From the NCBI GenBank assembly GCA_030535235.1, contig JAUNCL010000002.1, positions 58,630-122,629 on the forward strand: 64,000 bases of DNA, in the 5' to 3' direction. How positions within the stretch are numbered: position 1 is the stretch's first letter; every line of letters starts with the position of its first letter. This DNA is from Bacillota bacterium (GTDB taxonomy: Bacteria; Bacillota; Clostridia; Oscillospirales; Oscillospiraceae). Under the pieces are notes generated by a model. It worked only from the letters and a program-made list of their open reading frames with translations. It did not search any database and was not told where the DNA came from. A program made the translations under genes and the position numbers. This document shows positions 17,908 to 25,737 of the stretch, piece after piece.

Positions 17908-18047
17908 GCCTCCCTCTGATGAGGGAGGTGCCCCGAAGGGGCGGAGGGAGAGATACCCCAGCGTGAAGGGCTGAAATACCCTTTCCCGTATTTTATCTCT
18001 CCCTCAGTCACGGCTTCGCCGTGCCAGCTCCCTCATCAGAGGGAGCC
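17908..18047. repeat. Family A inverted pair (copies 17908-17955 forward and 17994-18047 reverse)
   Basis: The left copy reads GCCTCCCTCTGATGAGGGAG, a GCCCCGAAGGGGC hairpin, then GGAGGGAGAGATA. The right copy is the same plan inverted, with ACGGCGAAGCCGT as its second hairpin. The ends therefore form terminal inverted repeats around about 40 bases. The right copy covers the last dozen codons and the stop of miaB (18008-18010). Confidence 0.85.
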
Positions 18048-19447
18048 GAGATCTCTCCAAAGAGTGCCCAGGTGGAGGAGCCGGTGATCTTGGCCTGCTG
18101 CCAGGTGCCGATGAGGGCCTCGTCCCCCTCCAGGTGGATGAGGCGCCCCCCCGTGGTCCGGGCGGAGAGCCGTCCGTCGGCCCCCACGCCGTCCACCAGA
18201 CAGCGGCAGGTGCGGCCCACATACTCCCGGTGCTTTTCCCCGGAAATCTCGTTCTGCCGCTGGAGCAGTTTCTGGAAGTTGGCGCTCTTCTGCTCCTTGG
18301 GCATGGGGTCCTCCAGCGTTTCCGCGGGGGTCCCCTTTCGGGGGGAGAAGATAAAGGTAAAGAGGGCGTCGTAGCGGACCTCCTCGATGAGGCTCATGGT
18401 CTCCTCGAACTCCTCCTGGGTTTCCCCGGGGAAGCCCACGATCACGTCGGAGGTGAGGACCACATCGGGGATCCGGGCCCGAAGCTGTCTCACCAGCTCC
18501 AGGTAGCTCTCCCGGGTGTATCTCCGGTTCATGGCCTTCAGCACCCGGCTGCTGCCGGACTGGAAGGGCAGGTGGAGACAGGGGGCCACCTTTTCGCACT
18601 TAGCCATTACGTCAAAGAGCCGCTCGGAGGCGTCCTTGGGGTGGCTGGTCATGAACCGGATCACGAAATCTCCGGGGATGGCGTTGACCTGCTCCAGAAG
18701 CCAGGCGAAGTCCACCCCCAGGTCCAGATCCTTGCCGTAGGAGTTCACATTCTGCCCCAGGAGGGTGATGTCCTTATACCCGGCCTCAGCCAGCACCCGG
18801 ACCTCATCTAAAATATCCTCCGGCCGGCGGCTCCGCTCCCGGCCCCGGACGTAGGGGACGATGCAATAGGTGCAGAAGTTGTTGCAGCCGTACATGATGG
18901 ACACCCAGGCTTTGATCTGGTTCTGCCGGACCACCGGGATCCCCTCGGCCACGGAGCCGGGGACGTCGTCGGTGGCAAAGACCCGCTTGCCCTCCTCCAG
19001 CTTCCGCAGGAGCAGTTCGGGGAACTGCCACAGAAGCTGGGGGCCAAAGACCAGGTCCACATAGGGGAAGGACTGCTTCAGCCGCTTGGCCACATGGTCC
19101 TGCCGGGCCATGCAGCCGCAGACGCAGATGACCTGCTCCGGGTGGCGGCGCTTGGTGTGGCTCAGGGCTCCCACGTTGCCGAAGACCCGCTGCTCGGCGT
19201 GCTCCCGGATGGCGCAGGTGTTCAGGAGGACCAGGTCGGCCCCCTCCTCGGTGTCGGAAAATTCGTAGCCCATCCGGGCCAGGTAGCCCCGCAGGCGCTC
19301 GGAATCGGCCTCGTTCTGCTGGCAGCCGTAGGTGTCCACAAAGGCCTTCTTCTGGCCGGGGCGGCGGTCCAGCAGGGCATGGATCTGATCACAGAGGGAG
19401 AGCTGGCGGTCGATCTCCGCCGGGGCGATGGTCAGGGTCTCTTTCAA
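18008..19447 (-). CDS. miaB: tRNA-2-methylthio-N6-dimethylallyladenosine synthase (TTG start)
   Basis: Radical-SAM methylthiotransferase acting on i6A37 of tRNA; 479 aa from TTG 19447. The N-terminal cluster cysteines are in TYGCQQNE, NTCAIRE and VCGCMA. The radical-SAM motif is CNNFCTYC within YGCNNFCTYCIVPYVRGRE, and a TRAM domain ends the protein. TTG is chosen because AGGAGG lies eight bases ahead; the frame is open 48 codons further, but no upstream start has a ribosome site. The last residues (APSDEGAGTAKP) are encoded inside a family A repeat, so the native C terminus was probably replaced or extended. Downstream are mutS, mutL and miaA. Confidence 0.95.
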   Translation of the reverse strand: MKETLTIAPAEIDRQLSLCDQIHALLDRRPGQKKAFVDTYGCQQNEADSERLRGYLARMGYEFSDTEEGADLVLLNTCAIREHAEQRVFGNVGALSHTKRRHPEQVICVCGCMARQDHVAKRLKQSFPYVDLVFGPQLLWQFPELLLRKLEEGKRVFATDDVPGSVAEGIPVVRQNQIKAWVSIMYGCNNFCTYCIVPYVRGRERSRRPEDILDEVRVLAEAGYKDITLLGQNVNSYGKDLDLGVDFAWLLEQVNAIPGDFVIRFMTSHPKDASERLFDVMAKCEKVAPCLHLPFQSGSSRVLKAMNRRYTRESYLELVRQLRARIPDVVLTSDVIVGFPGETQEEFEETMSLIEEVRYDALFTFIFSPRKGTPAETLEDPMPKEQKSANFQKLLQRQNEISGEKHREYVGRTCRCLVDGVGADGRLSARTTGGRLIHLEGDEALIGTWQQAKITGSSTWALFGEISAPSDEGAGTAKP

Positions 19448-19540
19448 GGTCGGTTCCTCCTGAAAATACGAAATACACATAACGATACAAAATAAAGTAT
19501 AGCACAATCCTCCCCGCTTTTCAAGGCGGGGGATTTCGGC

Positions 19541-19567
19541 AAAAAAGCCTCCCGTCAAAGGGAGGCT
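19541..19567 (-). terminator. Terminator after the zinc-ribbon membrane protein gene
   Basis: AGCCTCCC / GGGAGGCT stem with a six-base loop; on the minus strand it is followed by TTTTTT. Confidence 0.85.
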
Positions 19568-19574
19568 TGGTGTG

Positions 19575-19961
19575 TCACGACTTGGTCTCAAACTGGGAGG
19601 CGCAGGCGCGGCAGGTGATCTGCACCTTGCCCAGGCCCCGGGGGACCCGCATGGGCTGGCCGCAGTTGGGACATTTGAAATAGTAGTGCTCCTTGTCCGG
19701 CTGGAGGGTCTTTCGCTTCCGCCGGAACCACCGGACCACCGCCCGGACCAGAGCCAGGAACCGGGCGTTCTCCACCTGCCGCTTCTCAGCGTTGCGGGAC
19801 AGGAGCCGGAAGAGGAGGTAAATCAGGGCCACCCCCGCCGGAAGGAGCAGGGGCAGATAGAACCGGCCCAGGGCGGCCAGCACCAGAAAGATCACCAGCC
19901 AGAACAGGCTGTAGGGGTCAAAGCCGGGGTGCCGTTGGAAGAAATGTTTCGGGTCCGCCAT
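19575..19961 (-). CDS. Small membrane protein with C-terminal zinc ribbon
   Basis: 128 aa, family not recognised by name. Two membrane segments (about 19-50) are followed by a basic stretch (RWFRRKRK) and a zinc-ribbon-like pair CPNCGQ and CRACAS (about 97-123). The ribbon resembles the ones at the ends of many small Firmicute membrane proteins. ATG 19961 follows AGGAGGTGG. Its own terminator lies directly downstream, so it may be monocistronic. Role unknown; nothing in context assigns one. Confidence 0.85.
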   Translation of the reverse strand: MADPKHFFQRHPGFDPYSLFWLVIFLVLAALGRFYLPLLLPAGVALIYLLFRLLSRNAEKRQVENARFLALVRAVVRWFRRKRKTLQPDKEHYYFKCPNCGQPMRVPRGLGKVQITCRACASQFETKS

Positions 19962-20046
19962 GGGGCCACCTCCTGAAAGGGTCTTTCTGCCATTATACCC
20001 CTCAGGCAGAGACAGTCAAGGAGGGAGCAACAAAAAATATGGAAAA

Positions 20047-21015
20047 TCAGAGCCGAACGCTGACCTCACCGGAGGACAAACGGGTCACCCGGCCGTCCTC
20101 CTCCCGCACCCGCAGGGAGAAGTCCTCCTCCAATTCCAGGGCCACGGCGGGCCGGGTCCGGCCCCCCTCCAGGATGGTGATGGGCTTGCCCAGCACCAGG
20201 GACCGCTTCCGGTAGTCCTCAAAAAAGGGCCGGTCCGCCAGCTTCGGGTAGAAGGAGAAGAAGTGGTTCAGGATGCTCCCGGCCAGCTGACTGCGGCTCT
20301 CCAGGCCCTGGGGCTTGGAGCCGAAGACCGCCCCCGCCTGGGCCAGCTCCGGAGGGAATCCCCCGGCGGGGGGGAAGAGGTTCACCCCGATGCCCACGAT
20401 GGCGTATTGCAGGCCCCCGGTCTCCAGGTCCAGGGCGGCCTCGGTGAGGATGCCGCAGACCTTTTTCCCCCGGCAGAAGACGTCATTGACCCACTTGATC
20501 TCCGCCGGCTCCCCGGTGCAGTCCTCGATGGCCAGGGCCACCGAGGCGGCGGCGCAGGTGGTGAGAAGCAGGGCCTCCCGGGCCTCCAGGGCGGGCCGCA
20601 GGAGGAAGCTGATGTACAGCCCCGAGTCCGGCGGGGAGAAAAAGCTGTGGTCCCGCCGGCCACGGCCGGCGGTCTGCTCCACGGCGGCCAGGACGGTCCC
20701 CTCAGGGGCCCCCGACTCGGCCTGCTGGCGGAGGACCGTGTTGGTGGAGGTCACTGTGGGGCGGACCTCCACCTGCAGCCCCGGCACGGTGAGATACCGG
20801 CCGATGCTCTGGGGGGAGAGGATAGCGCTGTCCGTCCCCAGGCAGTAGCCCCGGTTGGGCACGGCGTCGATGGGATAGCCGCTCTCCCGCAGCTGGGAGA
20901 TGGCCTTCCACACGGCGTTTCGGCTCACCTGGAGCTCTCCCGCCAGGGCCTCCCCGGAGAAGTATTCCCCCCGGTGGGCCTCCAGGGCCTCCAGGACACG
21001 ATCTTTTACCAGCAT
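20047..21015 (-). CDS. birA: Biotin-protein ligase / biotin operon repressor
   Basis: Attaches biotin to carboxylase carrier proteins and, as a dimer, represses biotin genes; 322 aa. The N-terminal winged helix (VSRNAVWKAI region, ~30-40) makes it a group II, DNA-binding ligase. The catalytic domain has GRGRRDHSFFS (the GRGRxxR loop, with R-R-D-H) and KWVNDVF. ATG 21015 is preferred to GTG 21024 because CGAGGTG is correctly spaced for it. It is the downstream neighbour of bioY, whose promoter carries a canonical BirA site, so regulator and target are adjacent. Confidence 0.96.
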   Translation of the reverse strand: MLVKDRVLEALEAHRGEYFSGEALAGELQVSRNAVWKAISQLRESGYPIDAVPNRGYCLGTDSAILSPQSIGRYLTVPGLQVEVRPTVTSTNTVLRQQAESGAPEGTVLAAVEQTAGRGRRDHSFFSPPDSGLYISFLLRPALEAREALLLTTCAAASVALAIEDCTGEPAEIKWVNDVFCRGKKVCGILTEAALDLETGGLQYAIVGIGVNLFPPAGGFPPELAQAGAVFGSKPQGLESRSQLAGSILNHFFSFYPKLADRPFFEDYRKRSLVLGKPITILEGGRTRPAVALELEEDFSLRVREEDGRVTRLSSGEVSVRL

Positions 21016-21040
21016 GGCAGTCACCTCGGTGGAATGAATA

Positions 21041-21601
21041 TCAGAGAGAAATCGCCTTCCCCACCCGCTTGGACACCACCATGGCCAGGGCGATCTTGAT
21101 CAGGTCGGGGATCACATAGGGGAAGACGCACATCCCCAGGGTCCCCAGCAGGGTGGTGGTGTTGCCGCCGCTGGTGTACACCTGGATGAACCAGAGGGTG
21201 CCGAAGGCGTAGCAGACCACCAGACCCAGGACCATGGCCAGGACCATCATCAGGGGCTTGGTCCCCAGCTTGGCGGTCACAGCCCAGTAGACCAGGGCGG
21301 AGGCCAAAAAGCCGATGAGATAGCCGCCGGTGACCCCCAGCAGGGCGCCGGCTCCGGCGGAGAACCCGGCAAAGACCGGCAGGCCCACCAGGCCCAGCAG
21401 CAGGTAGAGCAGGACGGCAATGGTCCCACGGCGGCCTCCCAGCAGCCCCAGGGCGGCAAAGATCCCGAAGGTCTGGAGGGTGAAGGGCACGGGGCCAAAG
21501 GGAACGGTAATCCACGCACAGACCGCAATCAGGGCCGCCATCAGGGCGATGTAGGCCAGGTCCCGGACCTTGGCGTGGGAAGTCATAACAGCAGCAGACA
21601 T
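21041..21601 (-). CDS. bioY: Biotin transporter BioY (ECF S component)
   Basis: Membrane substrate-binding subunit for biotin uptake; 186 aa, six membrane helices. The family pattern VPFGPVPFTLQTFGI near the first helices and GYLIGFLASA in the middle are recognisable. The frame runs 36 codons further upstream into the operator, but ATG 21601 has AGGTC at the right distance and gives normal length. The ECF energising module is not in this window. It lies 26 bases upstream of birA and is probably co-transcribed with it. Confidence 0.95.
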   Translation of the reverse strand: MSAAVMTSHAKVRDLAYIALMAALIAVCAWITVPFGPVPFTLQTFGIFAALGLLGGRRGTIAVLLYLLLGLVGLPVFAGFSAGAGALLGVTGGYLIGFLASALVYWAVTAKLGTKPLMMVLAMVLGLVVCYAFGTLWFIQVYTSGGNTTTLLGTLGMCVFPYVIPDLIKIALAMVVSKRVGKAISL

Positions 21602-21635
21602 AACAAAAGACCTCGCTTCCGAACAGGATGAGGCG

Positions 21636-21689
21636 AGTATAGCACGGGCTGTTTTGATTGTCAACCGCATGAGCATTTTTGGTTGACAA
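21636..21689 (-). promoter_or_regulatory. bioY promoter with BirA operator
   Basis: TTGTCAACC (21658-21666), 14 bases, then the exact complement GGTTGACAA (21681-21689). This is the known BirA signal plan TTGTAAACC-N14/15-GGTTTACAA with one symmetric change. On the minus strand one arm contains the -35 TTGACA, followed by 17 bases and the -10 TATACT (21636-21641). Occupancy by biotinyl-AMP-BirA would block the promoter. Confidence 0.92.
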
Positions 21690-21705
21690 TAGAGAATTTT
21701 TCCGG

Positions 21706-22206
21706 TCAATGGGCCTTCAGCTTATCCAGGTGGGACAAAATAATCTGGGTCAGATAGCCGGTGAAGGCCCCGGTGATGATGCCGGCCACCAGCAGGACGG
21801 GGGCGTACCAGGCCACGGCGGCGGTGCCGGAGATGGCGATGGCCACCGCCAACTGCCCGGCGTTGTGGCCGATGGCCCCCAGGACGCTGAGGATCCAGAT
21901 CTGGTTCCGCTTCACCAGGGGTTTCAGCAGGGACATGACCACCCAGCACAGCAGGCCGCCGGCCAGGCTGTAGGCCATGGCCATGACGCTGCCGGTGATG
22001 ACATTTCCCAGGAAGATCCGGACCACCAGGATGGCCCCGGCCTCCCGCCAGCCCAGGGTCCAGAGAGCAAAGAGGGTGATGACGTTGGCGATGCCCAGCT
22101 TCACGCCGGGGACGGCGAAGGGCAGAGGGACCTGGGCCTCCACCAGAAAGACGATCATGGAAATGGCCGTGAGCATGGCCATGTAGGTGAGTTTTTTGAC
22201 ATTCAT
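21706..22206 (-). CDS. Gx transporter family membrane protein (ECF-S-like, HepI-type)
   Basis: 166 aa with five or six membrane helices, of the Gx transporter / heptaprenyl-diphosphate-synthase component I family. VPGVKLGIANVITLFAL and the G-x-x-x-G-rich helices (GAIGHNAGQLAVA) are typical. ATG 22206 follows TGGAG; 14 upstream codons are excluded for lack of a site. The next upstream gene encodes a NusG-II protein, a pairing commonly seen in Clostridia. The substrate is not evident; proposals of a quinone or redox cofactor link are context-based only. Confidence 0.8.
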   Translation of the reverse strand: MNVKKLTYMAMLTAISMIVFLVEAQVPLPFAVPGVKLGIANVITLFALWTLGWREAGAILVVRIFLGNVITGSVMAMAYSLAGGLLCWVVMSLLKPLVKRNQIWILSVLGAIGHNAGQLAVAIAISGTAAVAWYAPVLLVAGIITGAFTGYLTQIILSHLDKLKAH

Positions 22207-22257
22207 GGGGTTACTCCATCGTAATATGAGAGGTTGGCTGTATAACAAACGCAGGGC

Positions 22258-22291
22258 GGGCCGATGTGGTCATCGGCCCCTAAGAAATGGG
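22258..22291 (+). repeat. Family B palindromic repeat, copy 2
   Basis: Same hairpin and same AAATGGGT tail as copy 1 (2995-3029), in the gap between the NusG-II gene and the Gx transporter gene. Confidence 0.8.
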
Positions 22292-22322
22292 TGGTTCCTT
22301 CTCGGCGGAACGGGTGCGGACC

Positions 22323-22664
22323 TCACTGCACCTCCACCACCAGGCGGTTGGGCAGGCAGACGATGGGGTCGGCGGTCTGGCTGGTGGGGCCGTGGCGGAC
22401 GCAGATCTGGTCCGGGCAGGTGGCCTCCTCCATGAAGACCGTCCCGTCCCGGATGGTCACCACGTTCCGCAGGCCGGTCTCCCCCTCGTAGACTAGGGTG
22501 CAGTCCTCGCTGAGGGGATAGGTCCCCTGGACCTGGTCGTTCCAGGTGATCCGGACCTGACCGCCCTCCTCCCGGGCGGAGCGGACAAAGACCATGCCGG
22601 CGATCCCGGCGGCCAGCAGCAGGCCGAGGACGACCAGCCAGACCTTGGTGGATTTGCCTTTCAT
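22323..22664 (-). CDS. NusG domain II-containing exported protein
   Basis: 113 aa: N-terminal membrane anchor (about 8-27), then a NusG-II type beta domain. The conserved cysteines CPDQIC...C (83-103, in ATCPDQICVRHG and PIVCLPN) are characteristic. ATG 22664 follows GGAGGTGCG. The same frame stays open for about 880 codons further upstream because it is antisense to the ATPase gene, but that region has no protein-like character. Downstream is the Gx transporter gene. Function in the family is unclear. Confidence 0.88.
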   Translation of the reverse strand: MKGKSTKVWLVVLGLLLAAGIAGMVFVRSAREEGGQVRITWNDQVQGTYPLSEDCTLVYEGETGLRNVVTIRDGTVFMEEATCPDQICVRHGPTSQTADPIVCLPNRLVVEVQ

Positions 22665-22761
22665 AACGCACCTCCGGGGAGAACAGGATCCCAAAAAAGA
22701 TAAAAATAGTTTACTGCATCCAGGGCAGAATAGCAAGTGTTTTATGGCGGCGAAAGCCCCC

Positions 22762-22790
22762 TTGACAACCGGGAAAAAATAGGATACACT
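22762..22790 (+). promoter_or_regulatory. Promoter of the riboswitch-ATPase transcript
   Basis: TTGACA (22762-22767), 17-base spacer, TACACT (22785-22790). The aptamer begins about ten bases further on. Confidence 0.8.
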
Positions 22791-22799
22791 TGCCATTAG

Positions 22800-22932
22800 T
22801 GAAAAGGGAGTAGCTGGCACAGAACTGTGTACCCGCGGCGTCAATACGGGCGTGGCCCCGCTTCGGGTTGAAATGGCGAGACTTTTGCAGGCAATGGGAG
22901 CATTGCAGGCAAAAGGGCTCGTTTTTTGTTTT
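22800..22932 (+). promoter_or_regulatory. yybP-ykoY (Mn2+-sensing) riboswitch with terminator
   Basis: The aptamer shows AAAAGGGAGTAGC at its 5' side, a CGGCGTCAATACGGG internal segment and the 3' GGCGAGACTTTT, the hallmarks of the yybP-ykoY class. AAAAG (22802-22806) can pair with CTTTT (22882-22886) as helix P1. The alternative is a terminator, GAGACTTTTGC...GCAAAAGGGCTC, followed by TTTTTTGTTTTT (22921-22932), which uses the same CTTTTGC. Mn2+ binding would favour P1 and read-through, an on-switch. The class is known to control Mn2+ exporters. Confidence 0.88.
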
Positions 22933-22979
22933 TCTGGGCCCTCCAGCCTACCTCCAGATACAGAAAGGAAGGGTTTCCT

Positions 22980-25562
22980 ATGCAAAAAGAAATTTGGCAG
23001 CAGACCGGGGAGGAGCTGCTGTCCGGCCTGGACAGCGGCCCCGGCGGGCTCACCGCCCAGGAGGCCGCCCGGCGGCTGAAGCAGCACGGCCCCAACGAAC
23101 TGCGGGAAGGGGGCAAGAAGAGCACCGCCCGGATCTTCTTCGAGCAGTTCCTGGATTTCCTGGTCATCATCCTCATTGTCGCCGCCGTGGTCTCCGCCGT
23201 CCTGGGGGACGTGGAGAGCATGGTGGTCATCCTGGCGGTCATCACCATGAACGCCATCCTGGGCACCGTCCAGACCGTGAAGGCCGAGGCCTCCCTGGAC
23301 AGCCTGAAACAGATGTCCGCCCCCACGGCCAAGGTCCTGCGGGACGGCAGCGTCCTCCAGATCCCCGGCCGGGAGGTGGTCCCCGGGGACATCGTCCTCC
23401 TGGAAGCCGGGGACGCCGTCTGCGCCGACGGCCGTCTGCTGGAGTGCGCCAGCCTGAAAACCGCCGAGGCCGCCCTCACCGGCGAGAGCCTGCCGGTGGA
23501 AAAGACCACCGACGTCATCGAGGGGGACGCGGCCCTGGGGGACCGGAAGAATCTGGTCTTCTCCGGCTCCTTCGTCACCTACGGCCGGGGCAGGTTCCTG
23601 GTCACCGGCACCGGCATGAACACGGAAATGGGCAAGATCGCCGCCCTGCTGAAGTCCACGTCGGAGAAAAAGACCCCCCTCCAGGTGAGCCTGGACCAGT
23701 TCGGCAAAAAGCTCTCGGTCGGCATCCTCATCCTCTGCGCCGTCATCTTCGCCGTGAGTGTCCTGGTCCAGGGGGAGAGCGTCATGAGCGCCTTCCTCTT
23801 CGCCGTGGCCCTGGCGGTGGCCGCCATCCCCGAGGCCCTCAGCTCCATCGTCACCATCGTGCTCTCCTTCGGCACCCGGAAGATGGCCCAGGAAAACGCC
23901 GTCATCCGCAAGCTCCAGGCGGTGGAGGGCCTGGGCAGCGTGTCGGTCATCTGCTCTGACAAGACCGGCACCCTCACCCAGAACCGGATGACCGTCCGGC
24001 AGCTCTTTGTCAACGGAAAAACCATCCCCGCCGCTGAGGCTGATTTCAAGGATTCCGCCCAGGAGGCCCTCCTGCGGACCGCCCTGCTGTGCAGCGACGC
24101 CACCATCAACGAGAAGGGGGAGATCGGCGACCCCACCGAGACCGCCCTGGTCCGGCTGGGGGAGGACTTCGGCTTTGACGAGGACGCCGTCCGGGCCAAC
24201 TGGCCCCGGCTGGGAGAGCTGCCCTTTGACTCCGACCGGAAGCTCATGTCCACCGTCCACCGGTTCTCTGGGGGCCTGATGCTCATGACCAAGGGGGCCG
24301 TGGATGTCCTGCTGGACCGGACCATTCTGGGCCCCGGAGAGCGGGAGGAGATCGAGGCCGCCAACCAGGCCTTCTCCGACCAGGGCCTCCGGGTGCTGGC
24401 CTTCGCCTGCCGCCCCCTGGAGACCCCCGAGGTCACCCTGGAGGACGAGCGGGACATGCTCTTCCTGGGCCTCATCGCCATGATGGACCCCCCCAGGGAG
24501 GAGTCCAAGGCCGCCGTGGCCCACTGCATCTCCGCCGGTATCCGGCCCATCATGATCACCGGCGACCATGTGGTCACCGCCTCGGCCATCGCCCGGGAGA
24601 TCGGCATCCTCACCCCCGACACCAAGGCCGTGGAGGGGTCGGTCATCGAGACCATGAGCGACGAGGCGCTGCGGGGCTTCGTCCCCGAGGTGTCGGTCTA
24701 CGCCCGGGTGTCCCCGGAGCATAAGATCCGCATCGTCCGGGCCTGGCAGGAGCGGGGCTCCCTGGTGGCCATGACCGGCGACGGGGTCAACGACGCCCCC
24801 GCCCTGAAGCAGGCCGACATCGGCGTGGCCATGGGCATCACCGGCACCGAGGTGGCCAAGGACGCCGCCGGCATGGTCCTCACCGACGACAACTTCGCCA
24901 CCATCGTCCAGGCGGTGAAGAACGGCCGGAACGTCTACGCCAACATCCGCCGCTCCATCCAGTTCCTGCTGTCGGGCAACATGGCCGGCATCCTCACCGT
25001 GCTGTACGCCTCCCTGCTGAGTCTGCCCGTCCCCTTTGCGGCGGTCCACCTGCTGTTCATTAACCTGCTCACCGACTCCCTGCCCGCCATCGCCCTGGGC
25101 CTGGAGCCCCACACCGATGCCGTCATGCGCGAAAAACCCCGGCCCCGGAACGAGGGCATCCTCACCCGGGACTTCCTCACCAACGTGGGCCTGGAGGGCC
25201 TGGTCATCGCCGCCGCCACGGTGGCCGCCTTCTACCTGGGCCTGAACGAGGGGGGCCACGCCATGGCCATGACCATGGCCTTTGCCACCCTCTGCCTGTC
25301 CCGGCTGTTCCACGGTTTTAATTGCAAGGGGGCGGAGCCGGTCCTTTTCACGAAACGCTTTTGGAACAACCCCTCCCTGCTGGGGGCCTTCCTCATCGGC
25401 GCGGTCCTGCTGTTCGCCGTGCTGCTGGTCCCGCCCCTGGCCGGTGTCATGCAGGCCGTGGCCCTGCCCCGGCGTCTCCTCCTGGCCATCCCCGGCCTGG
25501 CCATCGGCAGTATGCTGGTCATCCAGCTTCTGAAGGCCCTTCGGACAAAAAGAAAGAAGTAA
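22980..25562 (+). CDS. P-type cation-translocating ATPase (P2-type; probable Mn2+/Ca2+ exporter)
   Basis: Ion-pumping ATPase, 860 aa. All catalytic elements are present: TGES (167-170), PEAL in M4 (284-287; PEGL in most Ca2+ pumps), DKTGTLTQ (from Asp327), TGDH and GDGVNDAPAL (from ~600). An N-terminal cation-ATPase domain and six C-terminal helices complete a P2A/PMR1-like plan. ATG 22980 follows GGAAGGG; 18 earlier in-frame codons belong to the leader. The upstream yybP-ykoY riboswitch implies control by Mn2+, so manganese detoxification is the best guess. Ca2+ transport is the alternative suggested by family. No partner genes nearby. Confidence 0.93.
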   Translation: MQKEIWQQTGEELLSGLDSGPGGLTAQEAARRLKQHGPNELREGGKKSTARIFFEQFLDFLVIILIVAAVVSAVLGDVESMVVILAVITMNAILGTVQTVKAEASLDSLKQMSAPTAKVLRDGSVLQIPGREVVPGDIVLLEAGDAVCADGRLLECASLKTAEAALTGESLPVEKTTDVIEGDAALGDRKNLVFSGSFVTYGRGRFLVTGTGMNTEMGKIAALLKSTSEKKTPLQVSLDQFGKKLSVGILILCAVIFAVSVLVQGESVMSAFLFAVALAVAAIPEALSSIVTIVLSFGTRKMAQENAVIRKLQAVEGLGSVSVICSDKTGTLTQNRMTVRQLFVNGKTIPAAEADFKDSAQEALLRTALLCSDATINEKGEIGDPTETALVRLGEDFGFDEDAVRANWPRLGELPFDSDRKLMSTVHRFSGGLMLMTKGAVDVLLDRTILGPGEREEIEAANQAFSDQGLRVLAFACRPLETPEVTLEDERDMLFLGLIAMMDPPREESKAAVAHCISAGIRPIMITGDHVVTASAIAREIGILTPDTKAVEGSVIETMSDEALRGFVPEVSVYARVSPEHKIRIVRAWQERGSLVAMTGDGVNDAPALKQADIGVAMGITGTEVAKDAAGMVLTDDNFATIVQAVKNGRNVYANIRRSIQFLLSGNMAGILTVLYASLLSLPVPFAAVHLLFINLLTDSLPAIALGLEPHTDAVMREKPRPRNEGILTRDFLTNVGLEGLVIAAATVAAFYLGLNEGGHAMAMTMAFATLCLSRLFHGFNCKGAEPVLFTKRFWNNPSLLGAFLIGAVLLFAVLLVPPLAGVMQAVALPRRLLLAIPGLAIGSMLVIQLLKALRTKRKK

Positions 25563-25578
25563 GGCAAACGAACTACCT

Positions 25579-25612
25579 CCCCCGCATCCGTCAGGATGCG
25601 GGGGTCTTTGCG
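25579..25612 (+). terminator. Terminator after the P-type ATPase gene
   Basis: CCCCCGCATCC-GTCA-GGATGCGGGGG, an 11-bp perfect stem followed by TCTTTG. Confidence 0.85.
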
Positions 25613-25737
25613 TTCCGGGGAGTGAGGAAACCGGGCATTTAACAGAAAACAGGTTTTTGATTTAACATAGAAGGTCTATCCTGTGCACAGAAAGGGATGT
25701 GCCGGGTCTTCTTCTCCGGCTCATCCGGGAGGAAATC

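Noticed and set aside
22665..25313. An 880-codon open frame antisense to the P-type ATPase gene, joined to the NusG-II gene
   Set aside because: It mirrors third-position GC bias of the ATPase codons, is low-complexity (Gly/Gln/His/Asp), and has no ribosome site; only the last 113 codons are a real gene.
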